DNA of 64,000 nucleotides from Trichopria drosophilae (GCA_030407085.1 CM059586.1:89587501-89651500); one strand, 5' to 3'. Positions 24,801 to 42,000 are shown, counted from the stretch's first letter. Notes: a model not told the origin generated them from the letters alone. A program made the numbers and translations.

Positions 24801-27075
24801 ACATTCCATGCATTCCACAACCACATTCACATTCACCTCCCCACAATGTCCCAATCATTCCACAATCACATTCCACATTCACATTCCCCATTCACATTCC
24901 ACAATCATATTCCCAACATTCGACATTCCACAAGCACATTCCACATTCCACATTCCCACACCCCCATTCCACATTCCACAACCCCCTTCCACAATCACTT
25001 TCCACATTCACATTGCCCCAATCATACCCAAAATCACATTCCCACACCCACATTCCCACAATCATACCCATTCCCCATCACATTCCACCATCACCTTCCC
25101 ACAATCACACTCCCACAACCACATTCCACAATCACATTCCCCCATTCACATTCCACCTTCCACATTCCCCATTCACATTCCACCCCCATTCCCCATTCAC
25201 ATTCCACAATCATATTCCCATTCACATTCCCCATCCCACATTTCCACATTCCACATTCCACAATTCCCACCCACATTCCACATTCCCACATTCCCACCTT
25301 CCACATTCCCACATTCCCCATTCACAAATTCCCACAATCACATTCCACAATCACATTCCACACATATTCCCACCCCCATGCACATCCACTTCCCACCCAC
25401 AACCACATTTCCACAACCCACATTCCACATCCCCACATTCCATCCCAATCCCACATTCCACATTCACATTCCCACAATCACATGCCAATCCCATTCCCCA
25501 TTCCACATTCCACAATCACATTCCCACACATTCACATTCCACATTCCCATTCACCAAATTCCCACAATCCCATTCCCACCACCCCAATTCCACATTCCCA
25601 TTCCACATTCCACAATTCCCACAATCCCCATATCCCCATTCATTCCACAATCACATTCCCCATTCCCACATTCCCACATCCCCACATCCACATTCCACCA
25701 TCACATTCCCCATCCACATTCCACATCCACATTCCCAATTCCACTCCACAATCACATTCCCCATCCTCCACAATTCACATTCCATTCACATTCCACACCA
25801 TCACATTCCCACAGACATTCACATTCCACATTCCCACATCACATTTCCACAATCACATTCCAACATTCCCTACCCACAATCTCCCACATTTCCATTCCCA
25901 CAATCACATTCCCCATCCCCATTCCCCACATTCCCACACTCCACATTCCCACCATCCCCAATCCCACAATCCCAATCCCCACATTCCACCCTCACATTCC
26001 ACATTCAACATTCCACATTCACATTCCACAATCACATTCCCCATCCACACTCCACAATCACATTCCCCATTCACATTCCACAATCATATTCCCCATCACA
26101 TTCCACAATCACCATTCCACATTCACATTCCCACACACATATTCCCACATCCCCACATTCCACATTTCCACCTCCCCACATTCCCCACATTCCCACCACC
26201 CCCTACCCCACACGTCCACATTCCCACCTTCCCACATACCCATCCCACACCTTTCCATTCCCACACATTCCCACATCCCCAAATACCCACATTCCCCACA
26301 CTCCACATTCCCAACGCCACCAGCCAAATTTCCCACATTCCCACCCTATCCACCCACTCCACTATCACAATTTCCCCATTCACATTCCACAATCATATTC
26401 CCCAATCACATTTCCACAACCACCCATTCACTCATTCCCACATGCGTCCAGCATCCCCCTCCGACCCACAATTCCACACTCCCCACCTCCCCACATACCC
26501 ATTCCCACCTTCCCCATTCCCACCACATTCCCCACCCCCAATCCACCACATCCCACACCCAACATTTCCCACCCCCATCCAATTCCCACTTCCCCCCCTC
26601 CACATATCCACAATCACATCACATCCACCCAATCCGACCTATCAACAGCCCACCCCACATCCCCACATTCCACTTCCCAGAACCCCTCTACGCCCACACA
26701 TCCTCCCGACACACCCACAAATTCCCGACACAATACCACACCCCAACCGTCCCATGCCCACATTCCCCACCCCCAAAACCCCCATTCCCAACCACTCCCA
26801 CATGCCCAACCCCAAACCCCAATGTTCCAAATTCCCACACCCCTTATCTATCACACACACCCCACCCACAGCCGCATCTCCAGCGCGCGCAACCCACCCC
26901 CAGATCACAAACCAACAAAACAACCCATCCAACCACAACCCACAAACACCCATTCCCACATACCCCCCAATTCAAACATAAAATCAAACCACCAATTCCA
27001 AAACCCAATGTCCATCCTAACAACACAAAAACCCACTAATAGCACTGGTAACCATCTTACCCACAACCCACAAAT
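15837..27075 (+). repeat. C-rich satellite, CACATTCC type (11.2 kb)
   Basis: Built from CCACATT, CACATT, CCACAAT and CCCCATT words. Its commonest unit is 26 bases (a CACATTCCCCATT half followed by a CACATTCCACAAT half), itself two 13-base halves. G is almost absent on the plus strand. A distinctive sub-block with CCCCTACCCCACACTTCCAC, CCACATACCCA and CCAAATACCCACA recurs (landmarks near 17451, 18903, 20156, 21180 and 22535), giving higher-order spacing of about 1.0-1.45 kb. Repeat regularity decays from about 23 kb to 27.07 kb. All three plus-strand frames stay open for kilobases, because G-free DNA cannot encode TAG or TGA and TAA is rare. Confidence 0.92.
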
Positions 27076-30000
27076 TACCCTATATCACAATCCATATCCA
27101 TATTCCATATTCCATATTCCATATTCATATTCAATTTCCATATTTCCAATTCAATTATTCAATTTCCATATTCCCATATTCTATATGTCATATTTACAAA
27201 TTTTCATGTTCCATATTTCCATTCCCTTATTTCCATTTACATATGTTCTGATTTCTATATTCCTATATTGTACGTTTTCATATCCCATATTCCATATCAA
27301 TATTCCATCTTCCCTATCAATATTCCATATTAATATTCCATATCCATTTTCCATATCAATATTCCATATCCATTTCCACATCAATATTCCATATCCATTT
27401 TCCACATCAATATTCCATATCCATTTTCCATATCAATATTCTATATTCATTTTCCATATCAATATTCCATATCCATATTCCATAATCATATTCCATATTC
27501 GTTATTTCCATATTTCCAATTCAATATTTCAATTTCAATATTTCCATATTCTATATGTCCATATTTACAAATTTTCATGTTCCATATTTCCATATTGTAC
27601 GTTTTAATATTTCCATATTCCATATTTTCGTATTTCCATATTCCATATTTTCATATTTTCATATTTCCACATATATATTCCATATCCATATTCCATATCA
27701 ATATTCCATCTTCCCTATCATTATTCCATATTAATATTCCATATCCATCTTCCCTATCAATATTCCATATCCATATTCCTTATCAATATTCCATATCCAT
27801 TTTCCATATCAATATTCCTTATCAATATTCCATATCAATATTCCTTATCAATATTCCATATCCATATTCCATATTCATTTTCCATATCCATTTCCACATC
27901 AATATTCCATATCCATTTTCCATATCAATATTCCATATCCATATTCCTTATCAATATTCCATATCCATATTCCATATCCATTTTCCACATCAATATTCCA
28001 TATTCATTTTCCATATCCATTTCCACATCAATATTCCATATCCATTTTCCATATCCATTTTCCATATCAATATTCCATATTCGTTATTTCCAATTCCCAA
28101 TTCAATATTTCAATTTCCATATTTCCAATTCACAAAACAATATTTCAATTTCCGTATTTCCAATTCCCAAATTATTATTTTAATTTCCATATTCTATATG
28201 TCCATATTTACAAATTTTCATGTTCCATATTTCCATTCCCTTATTTTCATTTACATATGTCCTGATTTCTATATTCCTATATTGCACGGTTTCATATTTC
28301 CATATTCCATATTTTCATATTTTATATTTTCATATTTCCATATCAATATTCCACATCCATATCAATATTCCATATCCATATCCATTTTCCATATCAATAT
28401 TCCATATCCATATTCCATATTCGTTATTTCCAATTCCCAATTCAATATTTTAATTTCCATATTTCCAATTCCCAAATCATTATTTCAATTTCCATATTTC
28501 CAATTCCCAATTCAATATTTTAATTTCCATATTCTATATGTCCATTTTTACAAATTTTCATGTTCCATATTTCCATTCCCTTATTTCCATTTACATATGT
28601 TCTGATTTCTATATTCCTATATTGTACGTTTTCATATTTCCATATTCCATATTTTCATATTTCCAGATACATATTTTCATATTCCATATCCAAATTAATA
28701 TTCCATCATCCCTATCAATATTCCATATAATTTTCCATATCTATTTTCCATATCCATTATCCACATCAATATTCCATATCCATTTTCCATATCAATATTC
28801 CATATCCATTTTCCATATCAATATTCCATATCCATTTTCCACATCAATATTCCATATCCATTTTCCATATCAATATTCCATATCCATTTTCCATATCAAT
28901 ATTCCATTTCCATTTCCACATCAATATTCCATATCCATATTCCATTTCCATTTTCCACATTAGTATTCCATATTCATTTTCCATATCATTATTCCATATC
29001 CATTTTCCATATCCATATTCCATATCCGTTTTCCATATCAATATTCCATATCAATAATCCATATTCGTTATTTCCAATTCCCAATTCAATATTTCAATTT
29101 CCATATTTCCAATTCACAAAACAATATTTCAATTTCCGTATTTCCAATTCCCAAATTATTATTTTAATTTCCATATTCTATATGTCCATATTTACAAATT
29201 TTCATGTTCCATATTTCCATATTGTACGTTTTAATATTTCCATATTCCATATTTTCGTATTTCCACATATATATTCCATATCCATATTCCATATCAATAT
29301 TCCATATCCATATTCCATATCAATATTCCATATCCATATTCCATATCCATATTCCATATCCATATTCCATATCCATATTCCATATCCATATTCCATATCA
29401 ATATTCCATCTTCCCTATCAATATTCCATATTAATATTCCATATCAATATTCCATATCCATTTCCACATCAATATTCCATATCCATTTTCCATATCCATT
29501 TCCATATCCATATTCCATATCAATATTCCATATCCATGTTCCATTTCCATTTCCATATCCATATTCCATATCAATTTTCCATATCCATTTTCCATATCCG
29601 CATTCCATATCCATATTCCATATCCATTTTCCATATCAATATTCCATATCCATATTTCATATCTATTTTCCACATCAATATTCCATATCCATTTTCCATA
29701 TCTATTTCCATATCCATTTCCATATCAATATTCCATATCCATTTTCCATATCCATATCCTTATTCCATATCACATTCCATATTTCCATATTTCCATATTC
29801 ATATTCCAATTCCATATTCCCTATTCCAATTCCATATTCCCTATTCTATATCCATATCCATATTCAATATCCATATTTCATATCCATATTCAATATCCAT
29901 ATCCATATCCATATTCCTTATTTCCAAATTCAATGTTTCATTTTGCATATTATATATTATTGCCCATTTTACTATTTCCATATTCCCATATTGCATATTT

Positions 30001-33000
30001 TATATTCAATATTCCACATTCCATATGGCATATTCCATATTCCGCATTCTATATGGCATATTCCATATTCGATATCATAATTCCATATCCATATTTTATA
30101 TCCTACTTCCATATCCATGTTCCATATTCTTTATTCCATATTTTCATATTTCCATATTCCATATTCATATTTCAATCCATATCCATATTCCATATCATTA
30201 TTCCCTTCCATATCCATATTCCATATCATTATTCCCTTCCATATCCATATTCCATATCACTATTCCCTTCCATATCCATATTCCATATCAATATTCCATA
30301 TTCCTATTTCATTCCATATCAATATTCCATATCCCGGTTCCATCCCATATCCCTATTCAATTTCATATCAATATTGCATATCCATATTCCATATTCGTTA
30401 TTTCTAATTCCCATTTCAATATTTCCATATTCCATTTCAATATTCCATATTCGTTATTTTCAATTCCCAATTCAATATTTCAATTTCCATCTTACCATAT
30501 TTCCATATTCCATAATCTATATGTCCATATTTACAAATTTTCATGTTCCATATTTCCATTCCCTTATTTTCATTTACATATGTTCTGATTTCTATATTCC
30601 TATATTGCACGTTTTCATATTTTCATATCTATTCCATATTCCATATTCCATTTCTATTCCATATCCATATCCATATCCATATTCCATATTCCATATCCAT
30701 ATCTATATTCCATATCCATATCTCATATTTTCATTATTTCATATTCCGTATTTTCATATTCCCATATTTCCATATATTCACATTCCATATTCCACATCCC
30801 TATTCCATTCCATATCCATATCCATATTCCACATCCCTATTCCATTCCATATCCATATCCATATTCCACATCCCTATTCCATTCCATATCCATATCCATA
30901 TCCATATTCCATATCCATATCTCATATTTTCATTATTTCATATTTCCATATTTCATATTCCGTATTTTCATATTCGATATTTCCGGATTCCATATTTCCA
31001 TATTTCCTTATTCCATATTTCCATATTCCATATTACCATATTCCATTTTTCCATATTCCATATTTCCATATTCCATATTTCTATATTCCATATTTCCATA
31101 TTCCATATTTCCATATTCCATATTTCTATATTCCATATTTCCATATTCCATATTTCCATATTCCATATTTCTATATTCCATATTTCCATATTCCATATTT
31201 CCATATTTCCATATTTCCATATTCCATATTCCATATTTCCATATTCCATATTTCCATATTCCATATTTCATATTCCTTATTCCGTATTCAAATATTTCAA
31301 TGTTCCATATTTTCACATCCACATTTTCATTTATATTTTCAGATCTCCATATTCCCATATTCCACCTTTCCGGATTTCCACTGTTTTATTTTCCATATTC
31401 CCATATTTCTATATTTTAATATTTCCATATTCACATATTTTCATGTTCCATATTTACATTCCCTTATTTTCATTTACATATGTTCCGATTTCTATATTTC
31501 CATATTCCCTATTTTCGGATTTCCATATTCCTATATTCCACGTTTTCATATTTCCATATTCTATAGATTTTATTGCCCATTTTAATATTTCCATATTTCC
31601 ATATTGCATATTTCATATTCGATATTCCACATTCTATATGGCATATTCCATATTCCACATTCTATATGGCATGTTCCATATTCGATATCCTAATTCCATA
31701 TCCATATCCATATTCCATATTTCCATATTTTCATATTTCCATATTTCCATATTTCCTTATTTCCATATTTCCATATTTCCATATTTCCATATTCCATATT
31801 TCCAGATTTCCATATTTCCATATTTCCATATTTCCATATTTCCATATTTCCATATTCCATATTCCATTTTCCATATTCCATATTCCATATTCCGTATTTC
31901 CATATTTCCGTATTCCATATTTCCATATTCCATATTCCTATATTCCAAGTTTTCATATTTCCATATTCTATAGATTTTATTGCCCATTTTAATATTTCCA
32001 TATTTCCATATTGCATATTTCATATTCGATATTCCACATTCTATATGGCATATTCCATATTCGATGTCCATATCCCATATTCCATATCCATAATCCATAT
32101 GCATATTCCAAACCGATATTCCCATATTTCCATATTTCCATATTTTCTTATTCCATATTCCACATCCCTATTCCATTCCATATCCATATCCCATATTTTC
32201 ATTATTCCATATTTCCATATTGCATATTTTATATTCGATATTCCACATTCTATATGGCATATTCCATATTCCACATTCTATATGGCATGTTCCATATTCG
32301 ATATCCTAATTCCATATCCATATCCATATTCCATATTCCATATTTCCATATTTCCATATTTCCATATTTCCATATTCCATATTTCCATATTCCATATTTC
32401 CATATTTCCATATTTCCATATTTCCATATTTCCATATTTCCATATTTCCATTTTCCATATCCGTATTCCATGTCCATTTTCCACATCAATATTCCATATT
32501 CATTTTCCATATCATTATTCCATATTCATTTTCCATATCCATTTTCCATATCAATATTCCATATCCATTTTCCATATCCGTTTTCCATATCAATATTCCA
32601 TATCAATAATCCATATTCGTTATTTCCAATTCTAATTCAATATTTCAATTTCAATATTTCCATTTCCCAAAACAATATTTCAATTTCCATATTTCCAATT
32701 CCCAAATTATTATTTTAATTTCCATATTCTATATGTCCATATTTACAAATTTTCATGTTCCATATTTCCGTTCCGTTATTTCCATTTACATATGTTCTGA
32801 TTTCTATATTCCTATATTGTACGTTTTCATATTTCCATATTCCATATTTTCGTATTTCCATATTCCATATTTTCATATTTTCATATTCCATATCCATATT
32901 AATATTCCATCATCCCTATCAATACTCCTTATCCATTTTCCACATCAATATTCCATATCCATTTTCCATATCAATATTCTATATCCATTTTCCATATCAA

Positions 33001-36000
33001 TATTCCATATCCATATTCCATAATCATATTCCATATTCGTTATTTCCATATTTCCAATTCAATATTTCAATTTCAATATTTCCATATTCTATATGTCCAT
33101 ATTTACAAATTTTCATGTTCCATATTTCCATATTGTACGTTTTAATATTTCCATATTCCATATTTTCGTATTTCCATATTCCATATTTTCATATTTTCAT
33201 ATTTCCACATATATATTCCATATCCATATTCCATATCAATATTCCATCTTCCCTATCATTATTCCATATTAATATTCCATATCCATCTTCCCTATCAATA
33301 TTCCATATTAATATTCCATATCAATATTCCATATCCATTTTCCACATCAATATTCCATATCCATTTTCCATATCAATATTCTATATTCATTTTCCATATC
33401 AATATTCCATATCCATATTCCATAATCATATTCCATATTCGTTATTTCCATATTTCCAATTCAATATTTCAATTTCAATATTTCCTTATTCTATATGTCC
33501 ATATTTACAAATTTTCATGTTCCATATTTCCATATTGTACGTTTTAATATTTCCATATTCCATATTTTAGTATTTCCATATTCCATATTTTCATATTTCC
33601 ACATATATATTCCATATCCATATTCCATATCAATATTCCATCTTCCCTATCATTATTCCATATTAATATTCCATATCCATCTTCCCTATCAATATTCCAT
33701 ATTAATATTCCATATCAATATTCCATATTCATTTTCCATATCATTATTCCATATCCATTTTCCATATCAATATTCCTTATCAATATTCCATATCCATATG
33801 CCATATCCATTTTCCACATCAATATTCCATATCCATTTTCCATATCAATATTCCATATCCATATGCCATATCCATTTTCCACATCAATATTCCATATTCA
33901 TTTTCCATATCATTATTCCATATCCATTTTCCATATCCATTTTCCATATCCATTTTCCATGTCCATATTCCATATCCGTTTTCCATATCAATATACCATA
34001 TCAATAATCCATATTCGTTATTTCCAATTCCCAATTTAATATTTCAATTTCCATATTTCCATTTCCCAAAACAATATTTCAATTTCCATATTTCCAATTC
34101 CCAAATTATTATTTTAATTTCCATATTCTATATGTCCATATTTACAAATTTTCATGTTCCATATTTCCATTCCGTTATTTTCATTTACATATGTCCTGAT
34201 TTCTATATTCATATATTGCACGGTTTCATATATCCATATTCCATATTCCATATTTTCAGGTTTTAATATTTCCATATCCATATCCCATATCAATATTCTA
34301 TATCCATATCCATTTTCCATATCAATATTCCATATCCATAATCCATATTCGTTATTTCCAATTCCCAATTCAATATTTCAATTTCCATATTTCCAATTCC
34401 CAAATCATTATTTCAATTTCCATATTTCCAATTCCCAATTCAATATTTTAATTTCCATATTCTATATGTCCATTTTTACAAATTTTCATGTTCCATATTT
34501 CCATTCCCTTATTTCCATTTACATATGTTCTGATTTCTATATTCCTATATTGTACGTTTTCATATTTCCATATTCCATATTTTCATATTTCCAGATACAT
34601 ATTTTCATATTCCATATCCAAATTAATATTCCATCATCCCTATCAATATTCCATATCATTTTCCATATCTATTTTCCATATCCATTATCCACATCAATAT
34701 TCCATATCCATTTTCCATATCAATATTCCATATCCATTTTCCATATCAATATTCCATATCCATTTTCCACATCAATATTCCATATCCATTTTCCATATAA
34801 ATATTCCATATCCATTTTCCATATCAATATTCCATATCCATTTCCACATCAATATTCCATATCAATATTCCATATCCATATTCCATTTCCATTTTCCACA
34901 TTAGTATTCTATATTCATTTTCCATATCATTATTCCATATCCATTTTCCATATCCATATTCCATATCCGTTTTCCATATCAATATTCCATATCAATAATC
35001 CATATTCGTTATTTCCAATTCCCAATTCAATATTTCAATTTCAATATTTCCATTTCCCAAAACAATATTTCAATTTCCATATTTCCAATTCCCAAATTAA
35101 TATTTTAATTTCCATATTCTATATGTCCATATTTACAAATTTTCATGTTCCATATTTCCATTTACATATGTTCTGATTTCTATATTCCTATATTGTACGT
35201 TTTCATATTTCCATATTCCATATTTTCATATTTCCAGATACATATTCCATATCCATTTTCCATATCAATATTCCATATCCATATTCCATATCAATATTCC
35301 ATATCCATATTCCATATCCATATTCCATATCCATATTCCATATCCATATTCCATATCCATATTCCATATCAATATTCCATCTTCCCTATCCATATTCCAT
35401 ATTAATATTCCATATCCATTTTCCATATCCATTTCCATATCAATATTCCATATCCATTTCCACATCAATATTCCATATCCATTTTCCATATCAATATTCC
35501 ATATCCATTTTCCACATCAATATTCCATATTCATTTTCCATGTCCATTTCCATATCATTATTCCATATCCATTTTCCATATCCATTTTCCATATCCGCAT
35601 TCCATATCCATATTCCATATCCATTTTCCATATCAATATTCCATATCCATATTGCATATCTATTTTCAACATCAATATTCCATATCCATTTTCCATATCT
35701 ATTTCCATATCCATTTCCATATCAATATTCCATATCCATTTTCCATATCCATATCCTTATTGCATATCCCCACATTGCCATATTTCCATATTTCGATATT
35801 CATATTCCAATTCCATATTCCCTATTCCAATTCCATATTCCCTATTCTATATCCATATCCATATTCAATATCCATATTTCATATCCATATTCAATATCCC
35901 ATATCCATATCCATATTCCTTATTTCCAAATTCAATGTTTCATTTTGCATATTATATATTATTGCCCATTTTACTATTTCCATATTCCCATATTGCATAT

Positions 36001-39000
36001 TTTATATTCAATATTCCACATTCCATATGGCATATTCCATATTCCGCATTCTATATGGCATATTCCATATTCGATATCATAATTCCATATCCATATTTTA
36101 TATCCTACTTCCATATCCATGTTCCATATTCTTTATTCCATATTTTCATATTTCCATATTCCATATTCATATTTCAATCCATATCCATATTCCATATCAT
36201 TATTCCCTTCCATATCCATATTCCATATCATTATTCCCTTCCATATCCATATTCCATATCACTATTCCCTTCCATATCCATATTCCATATCAATATTCCA
36301 TATTCCTATTTCATTCCATATCAATATTCCATATCCCGGTTCCATCCCATATCCCTATTCAATTTCATATCAATATTGCATATCCATATTCCATATTCGT
36401 TATTTCTAATTCCCATTTCAATATTTCCATATTCCATTTCAATATTCCATATTCGTTATTTTCAATTCCCAATTCAATATTTCAATTTCCATCTTACCAT
36501 ATTTCCATATTCCATAATCTATATGTCCATATTTACAAATTTTCATGTTCCATATTTCCATTCCCTTATTTTCATTTACATATGTTCTGATTTCTATATT
36601 CCTATATTGCACGTTTTCATATTTTCATATCTATTCCATATTCCATATTCCATTTCTATTCCATATCCATATCCATATCCATATTCCATATTCCATATCC
36701 ATATCTATATTCCATATCCATATCTCATATTTTCATTATTTCATATTCCGTATTTTCATATTCCCATATTTCCATATATTCATATTCCATATTCCACATC
36801 CCTATTCCATTCCATATCCATATCCATATTCCACATCCCTATTCCATTCCATATCCATATCCATATTCCACAACCCTATTCCATTCCATATCCATATCCA
36901 TATCCATAATCCATATCCATATCTCATATTTTCATTATTTCATATTTCCATATTTCATATTCGATATTTCCGGATTCTATATTTCCATATTTCCTTATTC
37001 CATATTTCCATATTCCATATTACCATATTCCATTTTTCCATATTCCATATTTCCATATTCCATATTTCTATATTCCATATTTCCATATTCCATATTTCCA
37101 TATTCCATATTTCCATATTCCATATTTCCATATTTCCATATTCCATATTTCCATATTCCATATTTCCATATTCCATATTTCCATTTTCCATATTCCATAT
37201 TCCATATTCCATATTTCCATATTCCATATTCCATATTTCCATATTCCATATTCCATATTCAAATATTTCAATGTTCCATATTTTCACATCCACATTTTCA
37301 TTTAAATATTTTCAGATTTCCATATTCCCATATTCCACCTTTCCGGATTTCCACTGTTTTATTTTCCATATTCCCATATTTCTATATTTTAATATTTCCA
37401 TATTCACATATTTTCATGTTCCATATTTACATTCCCTTATTTTCATTTACATATGTTCCGATTTCTATATTTCCATATTCCCTATTTTCGGATTTCCATA
37501 TTCCTATATTCCACGTTTTCATATTTCCATATTCTATAGATTTTATTGCCCATTTTAATATTTCCATATTTCCATATTGCATATTTCATATTCGATATTC
37601 CACATTCTATATGGCATATTCCATATTCCACATTCTATATGGCATGTTCCATATTCGATATCCTAATTCCATATCCATATCCATATTCCATATTTCCATA
37701 TTTTCATATTTCCATATTTCCATATTTCCTTATTTCCATATTTCCATATTTCCATATTTCCATATTCCATATTTCCAGATTTCCATATTTCCATATTTCC
37801 ATATTTCCATATTTCCATATTTCCATATTCCATATTCCATTTTCCATATTCCATATTCCATATTCCGTATTTCCATATTTCCGTATTCCATATTTCCATA
37901 TTCCATATTCCTATATTCCAAGTTTTCATATTTCCATATTCTATAGATTTTATTGCCCATTTTAATATTTCCATATTTCCATATTGCATATTTCATATTC
38001 GATATTCCACATTCTATATGGCATATTCCATATTCGATGTCCATATCCCATATTCCATATCCATAATCCATATGCATATTCCAAACCGATATTCCCATAT
38101 TTCCATATTTCCATATTTTCTTATTCCATATTCCACATCCCTATTCCATTCCATATCCATATCCCATATTTTCATTATTCCATATTTCCATATTGCATAT
38201 TTTATATTCGATATTCCACATTCTATATGGCATATTCCATATTCCACATTCTATATGGCATGTTCCATATTCGATATCCTAATTCCATATCCATATCCAT
38301 ATTCCATATTCCATATTTCCATATTTCCATATTTCCATATTTCCATATTCCATATTTCCATATTTCCATATTTCCATATTTCCATATTTCCATATTTCCA
38401 TATTTCCATATTCCATATTCCGTATTCCATATCCATAAACCATATTCATATTCCATATCCATATTCCCATATTTCCATATATTCATATTCCATATTCCAC
38501 ATCCCTATTCTATTCCATATCCATATCCATATCCATATTCCATATTCCATATCCATATCTATATTCCATATCCATATCTCATATTTTCATTATTTCATAT
38601 TTCCATATTTCATATTCCGTATTTTCATATTCGATATTTCCGGATTCCATATTTCCATATTTCCTTATTCCATATTTCCATATTCCATATTACCATATTC
38701 CATTTTTCCATATTCCATATTTCCATATTCCATATTTCTATATTCCATATTACCATATTCCATTTTTCCATATTCCATATTTCCATATTCCATATTTCCA
38801 TATTCCATATTTCCATATTCCATATTTCATATTCCTTATTCCGTATTCAAATATTTCAATGTTCCATATTTTCACATCCACATTTTCATTTATATTTTCA
38901 GATCTCCATATTCCACCTTTCCGGATTTCCACTGTTTTATTTTCCATATTCCCATATTTCTATATTTTAATATTTCCATATTTACAAATTTTTATGTTCC

Positions 39001-42000
39001 ATATTTCCATTTCCTTATTTCCATTTACATATGTTCTGATTTCTATATTCCTATATTGTACGTTTTCATATTTCCATATTCCATATCCATATTAATATTC
39101 CATATCCATTTTCCACATCAATATTCCATATCCATTTTCCATATCAATATTCTATATTCATTTTCCATATCAATATTCCATATCCATATTCCATATTCGT
39201 TATTTCCATATTTCCAATTCAATATTTCAATTTCAATATTTCCATATTCTATATGTCCATATTTACAAATTTTCATGTTCCATATTTCCATATTGTACGT
39301 TTTAATATTTCCATATTCTATAGATTTTATTGCCCATTTTAATATTTCCATATTTCCATATTGCATATTTCATATTCGATATTCCACATTCTATATGGCA
39401 TATTCCATATTCCACATTCTATATGGCATGTTCCATATTCGATATCATAATTCCATATCCATATTCGATATCCTAATTCAATATCCATATCCATATTCCA
39501 TATTCCATATTCCATATCCATATCCCATCTTCCCTATCAATATTCCATATCCATATTCCATATCCATATTACATATCCATTTCCATATCAATATTCCATA
39601 TCCATTTTCCATATCCGTATTCCATATCTATTTTCCATATCCATATTCCATCATCCCTATCAATATTCCATATCCATTTTCCATATCCGTATTCCATATC
39701 TATTTTCCATATCAATATTCCATATCCATATTTCATATCCATATTCCATCATCCCTATCAATATTCCATATCCATATTCCATATCAATATTCCATATCCA
39801 TTTCCACATCAATATTCCATTTCCATTTTCCACATTAGTATTCCATATTCATTTTCCATATCATTATTCCATATCCATTTTCCATGTCCATATTCCATAT
39901 CCGTTTTCCATATCAATATTCCATATCCATTTTCCATATCCATATTCCTTATCAATATTCCATATCCATTTTCCATATCAATATTCCATATCCATATTCC
40001 TTATCAATATTCCATATCCATATTCCATATTCATTTTCCATATCATTATTCCATATCCATTTTCCATATCCATTTTCCATATCCATTTTCCATACCCATT
40101 TTCCATATCCATTTTCCATATCCATTTTCCATATCCATTTTCCATATCCATTTTCCATATCCATTTTCCATACCCGCATTCCATATCCATATTCCATATC
40201 AATATTCCATATCAATAATCCATATTCGTTATTTCCAATTCCCAATTCAATATTTCAATTTCCATTTCCCAAAACAATATTTCAATTTCCATATTTCCAA
40301 TTCCCAAATTATTATTTTAATTTCCATATTCTATATGTCCATATTTACAAATTTTCATGTTCCATATTTCCATTCCGTTATTTTCATTTACATATGTCCT
40401 GATTTCTATATTCATATATTGCACGGTTTCATATATCCATATTCCATATTTTTGTATTTCCATATTCCATATTTTCAGGTTTTAATATTTCCATATCCAT
40501 ATCCCATATCAATATTCTATATCCATATCCATTTTCCATATCAATATTCCATATCCATAATCCATATTCGTTATTTCCAATTCCCAATTCAATATTTCAA
40601 TTTCCATATTTCCAATTCCCAAATCATTATTTCAATTTCCATATTTCCAATTCCCAATTCAATATTTTAATTTCCATATTCTATATGTCCATTTTTACAA
40701 ATTTTCATGTTCCATATTTCCATTCCCTTATTTCCATTTACATATGTTCTGATTTCTATATTCCTATATTGTACGTTTTCATATTTCCATATTCCATATT
40801 TTCATATTTCCAGATACATATTTTCATATTCCATATCCATTTTCCATATCAATATTCCATATCCATTTTCCATATCCGTATTCCATGTCCATTTTCCACA
40901 TCAATATTCCATATTCATTTTCCATATCATTATTCCATATTCATTTTCCATATCCATTTTCCATATCAATATTCCATATCCATATTCCTTATCAATATTC
41001 CATATCCATTTTCCATATCATTATTCCATATCCATTTTCCATATCAATATTCCATATCCATATTCCTTATCAATATTCCATATCCGTATTCCATATCCAT
41101 ATTCCATATTCATTTTCCATATCCATTTCCACATCAATATTCCATATCCATTTTCCACAGCCGTATTCCATATCCATTTTCCATATCCGTATTCCATATC
41201 CATTTCCCATATCCATATTCCTTATCAATATTCCATATCCATTTTCCATATCCATTTTCCATAACCATTTTCCATATCCGCATTCCATATCCATATTCCA
41301 TATCCGTTTTCCATATCAATATTCCATATCAATAATCCATATTCGTTATTTCCAATTCCCAATTCAATATTTCAATTTCAATATTTCCATTTCCCAAAAC
41401 AATATTTCAATTTCCATATTTCCAATTCCCAAATTATTATTTTAATTTCCATATTCTATATGTCCATATTTACAAATTTTCATGTTCCATATTTCCATTC
41501 CCTTATTTTCATTTACATATGTGCTCATTTCTATATTCCTATATTGCACGGTTTCATATAGCCATATTCCATATTTTTGTATTTCCATATTCCATATTTT
41601 CAGGTTTTAATATTTCCATATCCATATCCCATATCAATATTCCATATCCATAATCCATATTCGTTATTTCCAATTCCCAAATCAATATTTCAATTTCCAT
41701 ATTTCCAATTCCCAAATTAATATTTTAATTTCCATATTCTATATGTCCATATTTACAAATTTTCATGTTCCATATTTCCCTTTACATATGTTCTGATTTC
41801 TATATTCCTATATTGTACGTTTTCATATTTCCATATTCCATATTTTCATATTTCCAGATACATATTCCATATCCATTTTCCATATCAATATTCCATATCC
41901 ATATTCCATATCAATATTCCATATCCATATTCCATATCAATATTCCATATCCATATTCCATATCCATATTCCATATCAATATTCCATCTTCCCTATCCAT

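Noticed and set aside
15837..27075. CRISPR-like alternation of repeats and spacers
   Set aside because: The spacers are themselves satellite words, there is no fixed repeat, no cas genes, and the context is a eukaryotic genome.
15819..27607. Open frames of 2352, 3645 and 1868 codons in the C-rich satellite
   Set aside because: All three plus-strand frames are open over the same DNA, and the peptides are only H, P, S, T, F, I and N. The cause is near-absence of G and rarity of TAA, not coding selection.
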